Notes under the pieces: generated by a model | Told to the model about the DNA's origin: nothing | Database searches by the model: none | What the model saw: only the letters and a program-made list of their open reading frames with translations | Shown: positions 17,401-28,206 of the stretch, one piece after another | How the letters are laid out: every line of letters starts with the position of its first letter | Position numbering within the stretch: position 1 is the stretch's first letter | Assembly (NCBI GenBank): GCA_947561715.1 | Contig: OX387200.1 | Location: 13,456,501 to 13,520,500, forward strand | DNA from: Ascidia mentula | Lineage: Eukaryota; Chordata; Ascidiacea; Phlebobranchia; Ascidiidae | Reading direction: 5' to 3' | Length of the DNA stretch: 64,000 nt | Position numbers and translations under genes: made by a program

Positions 17401-18176
17401 AATGTGCTGACCAAACTGGAAATGACGAGTTGTGGGTGTCGATAGTGTAATGCGTTAGTATACATGGATGTAGGTTAGATTTTGTTTGCTGTTGATTTGC
17501 TAACTATACTTGCCACCTCATTAGCAAATGCGCCCTGGACACGAAAATCAATGTGGACAGTTTGACGAAATGAGGGGTGACACTAAAACTTTTTTATCGA
17601 CTGAAAGTCCAGACAAGAAGGAGTTTCAAGTAATCACAATATGAAGTAACGAAGGGAAGTTTTTGCATTAGAGGATAATATCAACGATGCGCAGCCTTAT
17701 GTGGAGAAACTTTGACAAAATACCATGTTTTGTTTTTTAGGTTGGTTTTGTTGGGTTGTTGGATTTTAAAGCTTGTGGAAGAACAACGTTTAGTCTGTAA
17801 CAACATAAATGCCAAAGCTGTGGATCAGGAAACTTGGAATAAACCCCACTTTGGGAACCGTATTGACTTATAAACAGTAATGTCTTGGCATTTCGTAGAG
17901 CGATGGTTGCAAAAGGTAAATTTATCAATGCGTGACTCAGTAATTTTGCAACAAAAATCATTGTTTTTTAAGCTTCTTGTAGGTGTTTCACATAATGTGT
18001 GTTTCAGGTTAGCAATTTATTGTTCTTTAACATTTCCCTGTTGAACATTGGCGCTAAATTTGTGGATGTTTATGTGGCTAAACCTCTTATTACGATTATG
18101 ACAAAGTAAATGTGGTTCTGTAAACAATCAAAAATAGTTGCTATAAGCCACAATCTTTACACCTAACTTGTACCAG
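14423..18176. other. 3.7-kb intergenic region; probably holds the missing first exon of the connexin gene
   Basis: It starts with the V-ATPase A 3'UTR (AATAAA at 14470-14475). A tRNA-like dispersed repeat lies near 14997-15047. Two overlapping frames at 16143-16426 look unconserved. The connexin gene needs a short first exon of about 12-20 codons ending in phase 0 somewhere upstream of 18177. I searched for an ATG-containing exon with a donor in that phase and found no convincing one. Confidence 0.5.
14997..15047. repeat. Dispersed tRNA-like repeat, copy A
   Basis: This stretch resembles 22722-22773. Shared pieces in order are CGGGATTC, CCAGGATA, an interrupted CAGTGTG and ATAAAA. Read on the minus strand, it contains a sequence close to a pol III B box (GGCTCGGAATCC). 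A tRNA-derived SINE fragment is possible. Two copies are too few to define an element. Confidence 0.4.
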
Positions 18177-21100
18177 GTCAACCAGCACTCGACCCTCATC
18201 GGGAAATTTTGGATCACATTTCTCATCGTGTTCCGCATCGTAGTCGTTTCCAGTGTGGGAGATCGAGTTTACTCGGACGAACAGAGCGAGTTTAAGTGTA
18301 ATACCATGCAAGTAAGTGCAAATACTCGCAATACGTGTGTTTACCACCAACACCGGGTCACGTGACGAAGCATGAATATTTTACGTGTGTCGTGACGTAG
18401 CTCCACACGTAGCTCAGTCCTATTCCACCCCCTGGTACGGTGAGCATTACGTTTCCACTCTTTGCCAAGCATTCGGTGAATTATTTATCGTGGGACATGC
18501 ACATCTGCTCGAAGCGTATCATCTCCACTGATCGTTTTAATCCACCTTTTTTAGCCACTTTTATGTTTCCACGAATACAAATATTCCCCCCACTCATTGC
18601 TTTATCTTCACTAATGTTCTGACACTAATCTTGTTTTGTATTTTGCCAATGTTAGTTTAATAAACGAGAAGTTGCAACCCCCCGGCCAAAAAGACATGTT
18701 TATTTCGTTAGCGAAACAATTAAGTATCTTCGAATCAAATTCTGGCTCTAATAATGCTCCACGACGCATGTTGCATGAGAAATCGGCTTCCGTGTAAAAT
18801 TTGTTTGACAGGAATTTTGTTTTTGTTTCAGGTTGGTTGTCCAAACGTTTGTTTTAATCAGTTTTCTCCAATATCACACATTCGGTTTTGGTCTTTCCAA
18901 ATAATAATGGTCACCACCCCATCTATTGTCTTCATGGTTTACTCAGCCCACCAAATCAAAAAGAAACCACCTCATAAAGAGAAGACGTCCAGCAGCGGAC
19001 CAACACCTTCCCCTGTAAGCGTACAAATGAATTGCATTAACATAGCAGTTTCTTATGTATTGAACACTTTGTAAAGCATAGTTTTGCACATTTTATGATG
19101 TGAAGTCTAATCATTCTTGTCAATGCTGTCAAATCGGTTTGAATTATTTTATTATTTCTAAGGTTCTTGTATGACTGGATAATTTAGATGGTTGTAAACA
19201 GGAAGGATTTTCACTCAAATATAACACAAATCCATATATTAATATTAAAATATTGTTGATGGCGGTAGTGGTTTCTGTCTTGGTTTGCAACGAAACATTG
19301 GCGGCTTATTTGACATTTTCCCTCCATTTCGACCATTAGGCAGTTTCTGAATCGATGCTAGAGGAAAAGTTTGTACTTTTAATTTAATTTTGAGCCTTTT
19401 AAACCAAGCGCACAGAACGCCCACTGGCAATTAGACAAAGCGCATATCTTCGATCTGGTGCCGCTTCGGCCGCTACCTCATTTTCTGCAAGCGACCCCAA
19501 GGGAATTTGCAACTTGCAATTGGTTTTTGTCGCTGCGGAACGCCCGACTTTGAATCAATCGATTTTGTCAGTTGCGTGCGTTGGCTTTCAACAATTTCCA
19601 TCGTTCTCTATACACTGCACCATGTTGTGCCTCAAATTAGTATTGTAGTCGTACGTTTCTCTTGCTTTTATCATCGATTGTGTTATTTTGTAGACCAAAA
19701 AGGCCGAAATGGCAAACGAACGTGGACCAGAAGACGACGATGATAAACGGAAGCGCAAAAAGTATAAACATTAATACCTTGTACTTTTTATTTTGAGAAA
19801 AAAACTTTTTTTGTAGGTCAATGAGGCCGATGTCGCTGACCGGTCAGAACGAAACACAAGAAAATAATCTTTTAGAGTCTCGCAAAATTCGCCAGTCGGT
19901 TATCCAAGAAATGTTCGGGGAGGAAAAATCGGCATTTTCTCAGCATTATGTCTTATATGCAATGTCTGTACTGATGCGAACCCTCGTCGAAGTGCTCTTT
20001 ATTCTTTTACAGGTAAAACTCAATCTAATACTTACCTTAGACTTCCACCACACAGTACGCTCATGACAATAATTTACTGGAAACAGAAATGTGACAATCC
20101 ATATAGATGGTACACGAGCACATATATAAGTGACATTTATTTCAGTGAAAATATAGAACATTATAAGAGCTGCCAAATAATTTAAGTTAATGACAACAGA
20201 TGTCTGTGCACAAATCTGAATATCGATTTGTAGAATTCCACTCCTTAATTATACCTTCTGCGCAAGTGGATAAGCACCAAATTAGCTTTATAGATTTTTT
20301 CAAGTGCTGACAAATCACTGTTGCATTATCTTCATTAGAAAGACTCAAAATCAATGATTGGTTGGCATCGGTCTTAAATATCTAACGTTAAAAAGCACCC
20401 GCATTGCTGGTGGACATACTCGGAACTACGATAAGAATGTGCAAGTGCATGAAACCACATTGAAGTTGGTCAAAGTTCCTGGGCCCTAATTTGGCTTTCA
20501 GATACTTGAATGACTCACCATCTTGGTCAATCCACCACTATGTGTTTATTGCAAGAAAATCTTTGTACAGTTTACCCAAAAGTTATTCAATAACTCAACT
20601 GCAGTGCTGACATCACAAACATGTTCATAACTTGAATTGATACATATGGACTGTGTATAAAAGAATTACTAGCCTTAGAATTGTACTGAAACACAAAATT
20701 ACTTTGTTTTTAGTACAAACTGTTCGGATTTCAAATATCTGAGCTTTACAAATGTACCGGAGCCCCATGTCCCAATGTGGTGGACTGCTTTGTGTCGCGT
20801 CCGATGGAGAAAACCATTTTTCTCTGGTTTATGTTTGTAATTGCCGTAATTTGCCTCAGCCTCAATGTTGCCGAAATCTACTATTTGATTTGGCAGGTAA
20901 GTTGACAACAGCTTTGTGAATATTCCTACAAAACTATAATTCTCCAGGTGTTTTATTAACTATATTTAATTTAGTTTGGTATACGGCGCTCAAGACTGGA
21001 GAGGCGACGTCGCCAACAGCAACGACATACCATATCTGAGTCACGTGGAGTCACGCTTGCCGACGCCGAAATCCTGGATGGAGGTATTTTGTCTGGAAAC

Positions 21101-21412
21101 CATGCCCCACCCCCTGACTACCGTGGATTAGCCAACCTTGCCGACGAAGAAGCACTTGAGTTAGCGCCAACTACCGGCGGAAACAAGACCGGTATGGCAA
21201 TGTCATTCAGTTTGGACGACGCAATATTGCCTGACCACAGAAACGGCGTTCCGAGGTTTCAAGCTGGGCCGCCAGGGAGCGCTGGTGGATCATCACGCAG
21301 TAATAACTTCATTGCACCTGTGGAACTGACCCTGGTAGACCAACCCTATCTCGCTAACCCACGTACCGGAGAAAACAAACCAAAGTCAAACGATTATTAC
21401 GATTACGTGTAG
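18177..21412 (+). CDS. Connexin (gap junction protein), first short exon not located (400+ aa)
   Basis: Exons: 18177-18311, 18832-19014, 19694-19761, 19817-20012, 20714-20896, 20975-21412; all phases agree. The first exon seen opens at [12 protein letters not shown], the hallmark of the connexin N-terminus entering TM1, so only about 12-20 residues are missing. Extracellular loop 1 has the C-x6-C-x3-C pattern, split by an intron after the first Cys (CNTMQ | VGCPNVC). Loop 2 has C-x4-C-x5-C ([12 protein letters not shown]). TM2 is followed by a cytoplasmic loop with a 68-base exon of dense charge ([11 protein letters not shown]). TM3 and TM4 are clear, and the tail of about 150 aa ends NDYYDYV. 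Six subunits form a hemichannel, and docked hemichannels pass ions and small metabolites between cells (family knowledge). The number of introns is high compared with vertebrate connexins. An AATAAA lies at 22123-22128. Confidence 0.93.
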
Positions 21413-24400
21413 TTGTGACTTTAATCGTTTGAAGCTGCATGAACACTAGTAGTTTAAAGCCAAGAATAATGTTTATTGGCACATACTTCTCCCCTGTTTC
21501 CGAAATCTACAAACGTTTTAACCGTTTTAGGAAGTTGCAAACCTATCGTGATTGATGATTGGTAAAAGCTTTTCCCCCTTCGTTATGTTAACAAACATAT
21601 TGAAATGCTGTAGTTTTTAAGTAGTGTACCTGTTTATGGTTGGTATGTAAAACACCGATAAACTGGAGCTCAATGCACTACGTTTTAGCTATTCCGCCAT
21701 AAAACTTTGCTTACCTGTATTTATCATGTTTAATTTGTGAAATGTACAATCATGCAGCATATTGGCAACGTATTGTTTTGCTACTACGTTCCTTAGTCTC
21801 GTTTTCAAATCATTAGTTGATTAATTATTCGTTCTTTACCTTGACATGTAATTTTTAACTTTCAAAACCAGATAATCAACTTAACGCTGGCGATAGAAGT
21901 TTGTTTATGTGTTTTGTGCATATTTTATCGCGTAGTGATGTGAATATGCCTAGAATATACAAAATCAAACGTAAATAACCAAACACGTTCGTTTCCTGTA
22001 GCGATTTGTTGGTGTTACAACCCACCAGGTCAGTGTAATTGCATCAACATTTTTGAGTATAAAGAAGAGTTTTTTTGTTCATTCAAAAATACTTCAATGG
22101 ATTTAATCTGCCGCAACTACATAATAAAGCAACGAAACCATTTTTTCAGAGGGAATTGCTGGAGTTGGGGTTTGGTGCACAACCTAATGCCAAAGGACAA
22201 AATAAGTAGTCACTGGCACAAGTCATTTGGTTGTATGTCGCATTAAAGCAAACATTACAGTGGGTTGTAACTTACATGTATCTACAGTTACCAAAACAAT
22301 ACTTCTTTTGGCTGGCATTCCATCTCACTATATTAGTAAAACAAAAAAACAATGTGAAAAGGACTAAAGCAGCGCAAATGATACTGAAAATCTAGTATAA
22401 ATATTTAATGACTTTGGGAGCATTTATGTTATTGGTGCTCATCGCTATTGTTCCGGGGCGATCGTGAAATTTTCACCAGTTTCGTGAACGCTTGACCAGA
22501 TGACCTGAGGAAATTCTTAAAAGTTTTTTTAAATGCTTTGTGCCAGATGTTAACCATCATTTTTATTTTTATCTTACAATTTTTCCTGTTTTGAAATTGT
22601 GTAACAATTTCATATACTTTGTAAGTTTTTTTTTCAATATTGCCGTTTTATAGTTTTATTTGTAAACGGTGGGTGGCGCTATAGAGTTATACCATACGAA
22701 CCTGTTGATCTTTGGCGACATCGGGATTCGTGTCCAGGATAATCTGTGTTCTAATCCCAGTGTGGTATAAAAGTATTTGATGACATATTCGCCCCAAACA
22801 AACAAATAATGTGAAATTTATTTTAAACTATTTTGTTTAAGTCAAAGTGTGACCAAAATTCAAAAAATCGAACGATTTAACACCAAATAATAAAAAAAAT
22901 GAGAAACCACAGTCTTGTCCACGAATGACAGGTTCCATTATTTTTAACAAAACAACATTCTTTTAGGAAAGTTTCCTGGAGTTTTGTGCAAGAAGTTTGC
23001 CGTGCATAATGGAACTCAAAATTTATAATTCTTTAAAAATATTTATTGTTTGGCCTGTTCTGAAAAACGGGTTGCGCAGATTTGATATTTGTCTGGTTTT
23101 AGTGAATTTCTGCGCAATTGCTACATTATAATAAACAAATAGACAAACTTACTGTTTTTTAACAATTGCATGTTACTTCTTGACGAAACCACTTTACCTT
23201 ACGGAACTAAACATACATGCGTTACTTTTCCAACGGACGAAACCCGTTACATTTTGGACAAAATATTTCAGTGATCACCTCATTATTGAAATTTATTTTC
23301 CGGGAAAATAATGATTTGCTCATAGCGTTCTTTTGGTAAAGAACAAATTACACAATTGTTGGTGATTGTTAATATGATTCGTATTGGAAACAATGTGGGC
23401 ATCGACGTTATTGGTGATTGTCGCTGGCAGAAGGTTTGTGGCCTGGCGTATAGATTTCTATCTGCATTTGTTTTTCTATTTCCTTTTCCAGGCAAAAACA
23501 GTGGCATTAGGAATCAATAACACCATCTGCCATTTAATTTGGTGACACGCGGCATCGTTTGTTTGTACTTATTGCTGTTTCGATCAGTCGTTAATACAAT
23601 AGATTTTACAAGTTCTGCCTTCCATTGTATATTCTCTATGTTCATTACAGAGAAAGTGCCGCAAATTGTCAATTTCATGTCTGGAAATCATTGCACTTAT
23701 AAATGTGAATTGATTGATCTTTCGTACAAATCATGAATCGTTAACAATAGACGTGTACTGGTCAATTCGGTTTCCATGCACTTCAAGACATATTTAGAAA
23801 AGTTCTGACACGCAAAAAATATTACACTTCGTGTTTCTGATAACATCAAGAAAGATATTGGTTATTTACTTGAAATTATCTTTAAGCAATATCCTTAAGA
23901 ACGTGCAGTAGCTTTAGTAAAGTGGAAACCACTGTGTTTGTATACCATGGCGAGCAACCAACTCAAACGGCTTACCAGCTGCAGACACGCAAACCCGTGT
24001 GACATTAGTTTGTACGGTGGCCTTATTTGGAAACGGCGTGTATGATGAGCGTTCAAAATTATGTCTTCTTGCGCTTGATTGCTTCTCAAATTGTTTTAGG
24101 ACGATTTTGTTGAAGACACAACGTATCAAGTTATCCATAAAAGAACGTGCATGCGTCGTTGCTGTTAACACCGCCCAATGCTTCTGAGGAAGGAGGTAAT
24201 TTTTAAATATAGCGCAATCGTAAATTAGGCACACTTTGTTTGGTATATAGGTGTGATGCGCGAAGGTGGAAAAGCAGCGGCGACAATCGATGATGTTAAA
24301 ATATACGAGACTCGACGAGAGAGACGTCGCGCATTAGAAACCACCTGTCGCAAGGCGCGGGAAAAGACGCATTCGGTTATGAATGAGAAATAAAGCACAT

Positions 24401-25517
24401 GTCGCATCTAAGAATACAAATATAATCGCCGTCGCGCCGGAGTGACGTCACAGCACACGGGTTTTCACCACAAGTTCTCATACCAGTTTTTTCTTTGCTT
24501 GTACAACTTTTGAGTAGCAATGATGTTCCACGTTTATTTAAAAGTGTTGGCTGTTTGAAAGGTCTCTCACGTGTGTAGTAAGATAACATGGTGTTTTTGT
24601 TGGGTTGTTGTGTCAGGCATCAATAAAGCAGCAAAAAAACTGTAATAAGTTTTATGTACTTAACCTGTTTTTGAATTGTCCTCTGTGGTTCTTTGTTTTT
24701 GGAGAAAGTAGTGGTTGTTGAACAATGGCGCCCAATGCGCCCTTTTGAAACTAAAACACTCCATGTTTTTTGAAAGTGATTTGTTAAATCTGCTTCCTAC
24801 ATTGGATGGAACATACTGTTAACCATGGATAGTCGGTCAGGCATGTTGTCTTCATATCGTATCCTGTTGTTGTCGACGGAGACGTAGTTTTCTTTGGAGC
24901 TGTGTTATTGGTCAGGAACCCCTGGGCCGAATTGCATTTAGCGTATAGCTTCGCATGACAGCAGGTACCCGCCCTGCGTCCTACACGAATGACAGATGTT
25001 GGCCTATTGATTTTAAACGCGGGAAGCGCCAGATGCTAAGACTTGACAGGCCTCGTCTACACGACACAAAACGATTATTATTTAGCCGCTACTTCGACCT
25101 GAGGCCCCAAAAACTTTTGAATAAAATTGTAAAAGTTTCCTGTTTTGCGCAAAGCCACAATTAGAACAAAGCGATCCGATTCCTAAATGCTTTCTCCCAC
25201 GTTTGGTCCTAAGTGCTTTTGATAAATTTGTGAGAATCAACTTTTGTCAGTTCCCATTAAATGTTGCATTACACTGCAAGCAATTGTTTACAAGCTTTAA
25301 ATGCCCCACTTGATTTGCATTATCTGCATCAGTTTACTTGAGGAAAGTTCTGCATTGTCGTTTAATTTGATACTTTTCCTTTGTTTACTTTTCCTTTGCA
25401 AGACTTTGTTTATAGTGCAGTTGTGGTTGCGAGGAAAGCAGTTCAATTTACTGAAACATTTGTTTGTGTTTGTTGAGGATTATTTAGATTTAAACGCAAA
25501 TTTGAAACTGTGTTTCG
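21413..25517. other. 4.1-kb intergenic region with the connexin 3'UTR and a repeat
   Basis: The connexin 3'UTR may run to the AATAAA at 22123-22128. A second tRNA-like repeat copy is at about 22722-22773. An exact TGACGTCA lies at 24443-24450. Short frames on both strands (for example 23914-24234) show no domain, composition or splice support. I see no further gene. Confidence 0.55.
22722..22773. repeat. Dispersed tRNA-like repeat, copy B
   Basis: This is the partner of 14997-15047 by about 45 bases of imperfect similarity, continuing more weakly upstream. It lies in noncoding DNA downstream of the connexin gene. The minus strand carries GGACACGAATCCC, which is near a pol III B box. Confidence 0.4.
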
Positions 25518-26105
25518 ATGGCAACGAGGCCACGTGGTGGAGGTGGCGGCAGAGCGCAAGTAAAATCAACCCGAAATAAATTGATCAGCGTATCGAAAAT
25601 CCATACTGAGCCCGGAGAACACCTTATGTTCAGGCGCAGAGCATCTCTACCTTCGCCACCTTCATCGTCGAGCAGATGTCTGGTCGAAAAAGGGGGTTCG
25701 TGAAATTATCTGAGGAGATGCTGAGGTCCGCAGGGCAGTTTGTGGTTGCTGAGGCGCAGGAAGGTTGCAGATGGCGAGAAAGATTGTTAAATAGTAAAAC
25801 CAGTGGAAGACCACCTATCCACTGTCGCAATTCAATTACCCCAGCTTCAAGGTATAAATATATGTTCATGCCCCCGAAGCATTTATTCATAATTTATGGA
25901 CTTTCGATCGCCGAAGCGGTCCGCAGACAGCCGGGGTACACTCGCCAGTCGTTGCCCAGGCCAGGAGAAGTCTCTGCCTCTTTTAGACGAAAGGGAATCG
26001 ATGAGTCCGCTTCCCATGAGAGTGTTGGCACCGAAAGAAACTCTGCAGCATCGATCGTTCTTTGTAGATAGGGAGCAAAGAGTAATTTTCAAACCCCCTG
26101 TTTAA
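25518..26105 (+). CDS. Unrecognised small protein candidate (2 exons, about 118 aa)
   Basis: One phase-consistent model joins 25518-25699 (MATRPRGGGGGRAQ...RRRASLPSPPSSSS) to 25931-26105 (RGTLASRCPGQEKSLP...FFVDREQRVIFKPPV, stop). The product would be basic and serine/proline-rich, with an RRRASLP motif that could be a basophilic kinase site. A competing frame through the same DNA (25676-26071) is also open, so the true structure is unresolved. It could alternatively be an upstream part of the ID-like gene that follows, but I found no phase-compatible junction linking them. I do not recognise a family and assign no function. Confidence 0.35.
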
Positions 26106-26537
26106 ACTTCCACGTTGGGCACGAGTGGTACGTAGGTTTTACAGCTAAACGTGGAATTAAGAAACTGCAGACGAATATAATTTCGCTTCCGTTGAACTAT
26201 GAAAAAGATTAGAAACGTTAGGATATTTTATTAGTAATACTGAGTGTGTTCGCAGTTTTTATTGTTTTTATCGTGTTTGATTGCGTAACTGCTTGCACAG
26301 CCGAACTTTCCTCGACGTTTGCAAATAATCGATACAAAGTGAATAAACGAAGTAGCTGCTTGACTACCACATTGTATGTGCTTTCTAGGACATAGGTTTG
26401 AAACTTTTCTGCCAATATTTTGCTTGATATTATTTGAAAAGTGTTGGAGAGTATTGTCTGGAAAAACACAGGTACGTTTCTATTTATTTGTTTGTGTTCA
26501 CTGCATGCATGATTATCCTTGTTTCCGATTTTGCAGA

Positions 26538-26921
26538 ATGAATTTTCAAATCAAAAGAAACATAAAAAACGGAAGGTCAATACGCCAAAAACAAAACATT
26601 TCGAAGAAGTAAGCAATAATTTAACTGTAGATATGTCGTAAGAATAGTTCTAGTTCGTAGATGTTCGGGTCCAGCAGTTTTTGCGTTTTGGGTCTATTAT
26701 CATCAACTGTAACTTATGTAGTTTGTAAAAGAGTAAATAATAATTACATTGAACTTGATCCCAGAAAGCGGCAACGGATGATCGCTCTCCATCTTGCTTT
26801 CGTGCGACTTCGTCGTTTGTTGCCTCCAACTGTTCCCCCACAGAAACCATTGAGCGAGGTGGAAATCCTTCAACAAACCCTTCAATACATCATTTTTCTC
26901 AACAACATGTTGCTCAATTAA
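26538..26921 (+). CDS. ID-like helix-loop-helix protein (2 exons, about 75 aa)
   Basis: Exons 26538-26608 and 26765-26921 join in phase 2. Helix 1 reads LHLAFVRLRRLLP, the loop PTVPPQKP, and helix 2 LSEVEILQQTLQYIIFLNNML. The spacing and the xVPxxKxxSxxEILQ core resemble Inhibitor of DNA-binding (ID) proteins, which dimerise with bHLH factors through the HLH and block DNA binding (family knowledge). The residues before helix 1 are KKKRQRM: basic, but without the Glu that bHLH factors use to read the E-box. That fits a non-DNA-binding regulator. The stop follows directly after helix 2, so the protein is far shorter than vertebrate IDs (about 120-165 aa). The ATG lies right after a CAG acceptor-like site, so an upstream exon may exist and the start is tentative. 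An alternative is a divergent, degenerate bHLH factor. Confidence 0.6.
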
Positions 26922-28206
26922 GCTTTTATCCTTTTTTGTGCAAGTTCACGTCATGCTTTCAACCGTTTTATTTGATGAACAGCTAGGCGACTTTGTCATA
27001 GTTTCGCTCACAGTTGTCATGGCATGTGGAGTCGCGTTGCTCTTAAAGTTCGCACTATTTTGTTCCATTTCACTTTATTTTTTGTTTATCGACAATTCTC
27101 CACTTCTGCTGTACATTTTTTACCACAGTCTTACGTATTTTAAAAAATCTGAGAATAGGATATTTGAAGTTGCAGTATCTATGCTGTCTAAGTAACCTTC
27201 TGTAATGTTACCATTGCTTTTTTTAACTGCATGTTGTCAATCACGGTAAGACTGGGGAGGAAATACTTTGTATGCAACAGCGGTTTTTTACCCAGTTTAA
27301 AATTAAGTGGTGAAGTGGATTGTGCAATATCTCAAAAGCGAACGTAGTTATGAGTGCAATATGTTCGGATCGCCGATGCGTTTTTTTGTGAAAGCAAATT
27401 ATTCAACTTCTGCTTTGGTGGGAAATTTTTAAACGTATACGAGTGATCGGAGAGAGTTTTGTTTCGCCGGAGAAAGAAAAACGACTTCATACAAATTTAA
27501 TTTGCAGTTTTGTGTAAAAACATTGTCGTTTGCCGGTTCCTTCTTTTCTTTTATTTGAGTTTATTACAACATTATCTGTTTTATTGTTGTTGACAGTTCA
27601 TTTCTGTTAGTACAGCAAGTATCAGTTTCAAAGGATATTACCTTAAATTTGTATGCTTACTGTACAATTTTTTTACTGGCCTATATTCATGTTGTAGAAA
27701 CACACAACAAAGGTACATCTTTTGTCAACTACCTGCTGGGTTTTTTTTTCACCAAAAAATTTATGTCAAATGACCAAAATGCCAGCAAAAATTTAGGACA
27801 TTTTCAATATATTTTGGTCATTTTCGATATAATATTTTTATTTTGCCGATAGTCTACCTGCGCAGGGAGCAAAGTTTACGTGATATAATTTTATTTGTGT
27901 GACTCCGCAAATTTTTCACTACTGCCTTTAATGAAGAATGAAAAAACAATAACGTAAAGCGCTTCCGGAAACATCGTATTTTCTGAAAACTTGTGAGGAT
28001 ATGGAAGGAATAGAAGTAACAATTTCACTTCTTCGTAAAGCATGCATGCATGGGTTCATTACTATGTTGTTCCACTGTAAAAATATTCATATCGCAATCA
28101 ACACGTTTTGTTTGCTCATACGGTTGCAAGATTTGTAGGAGAATAATCGGCAACACTGGTCAGAATTATCAGGAACTCATCGGGGCAATCATGGAAACGA
28201 TCGGTT
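26922..28206. other. Convergent intergenic region between the ID-like gene and the minus-strand PH gene
   Basis: 3' ends meet here from both sides. A TTTATT at 27890-27895 would read as a polyadenylation signal AATAAA for the minus-strand gene. Small frames are AT-rich and unsupported. Confidence 0.5.

Noticed and set aside
18056..18092. MFMWLNLLLRL-type frame as the missing connexin first exon
   Set aside because: It resembles a connexin start, but it runs into a TGA before any GT donor that would keep phase 0.
23914..24234. 106-aa minus-strand frame
   Set aside because: No domain, no signal, and opposing frames open over the same DNA; likely chance.
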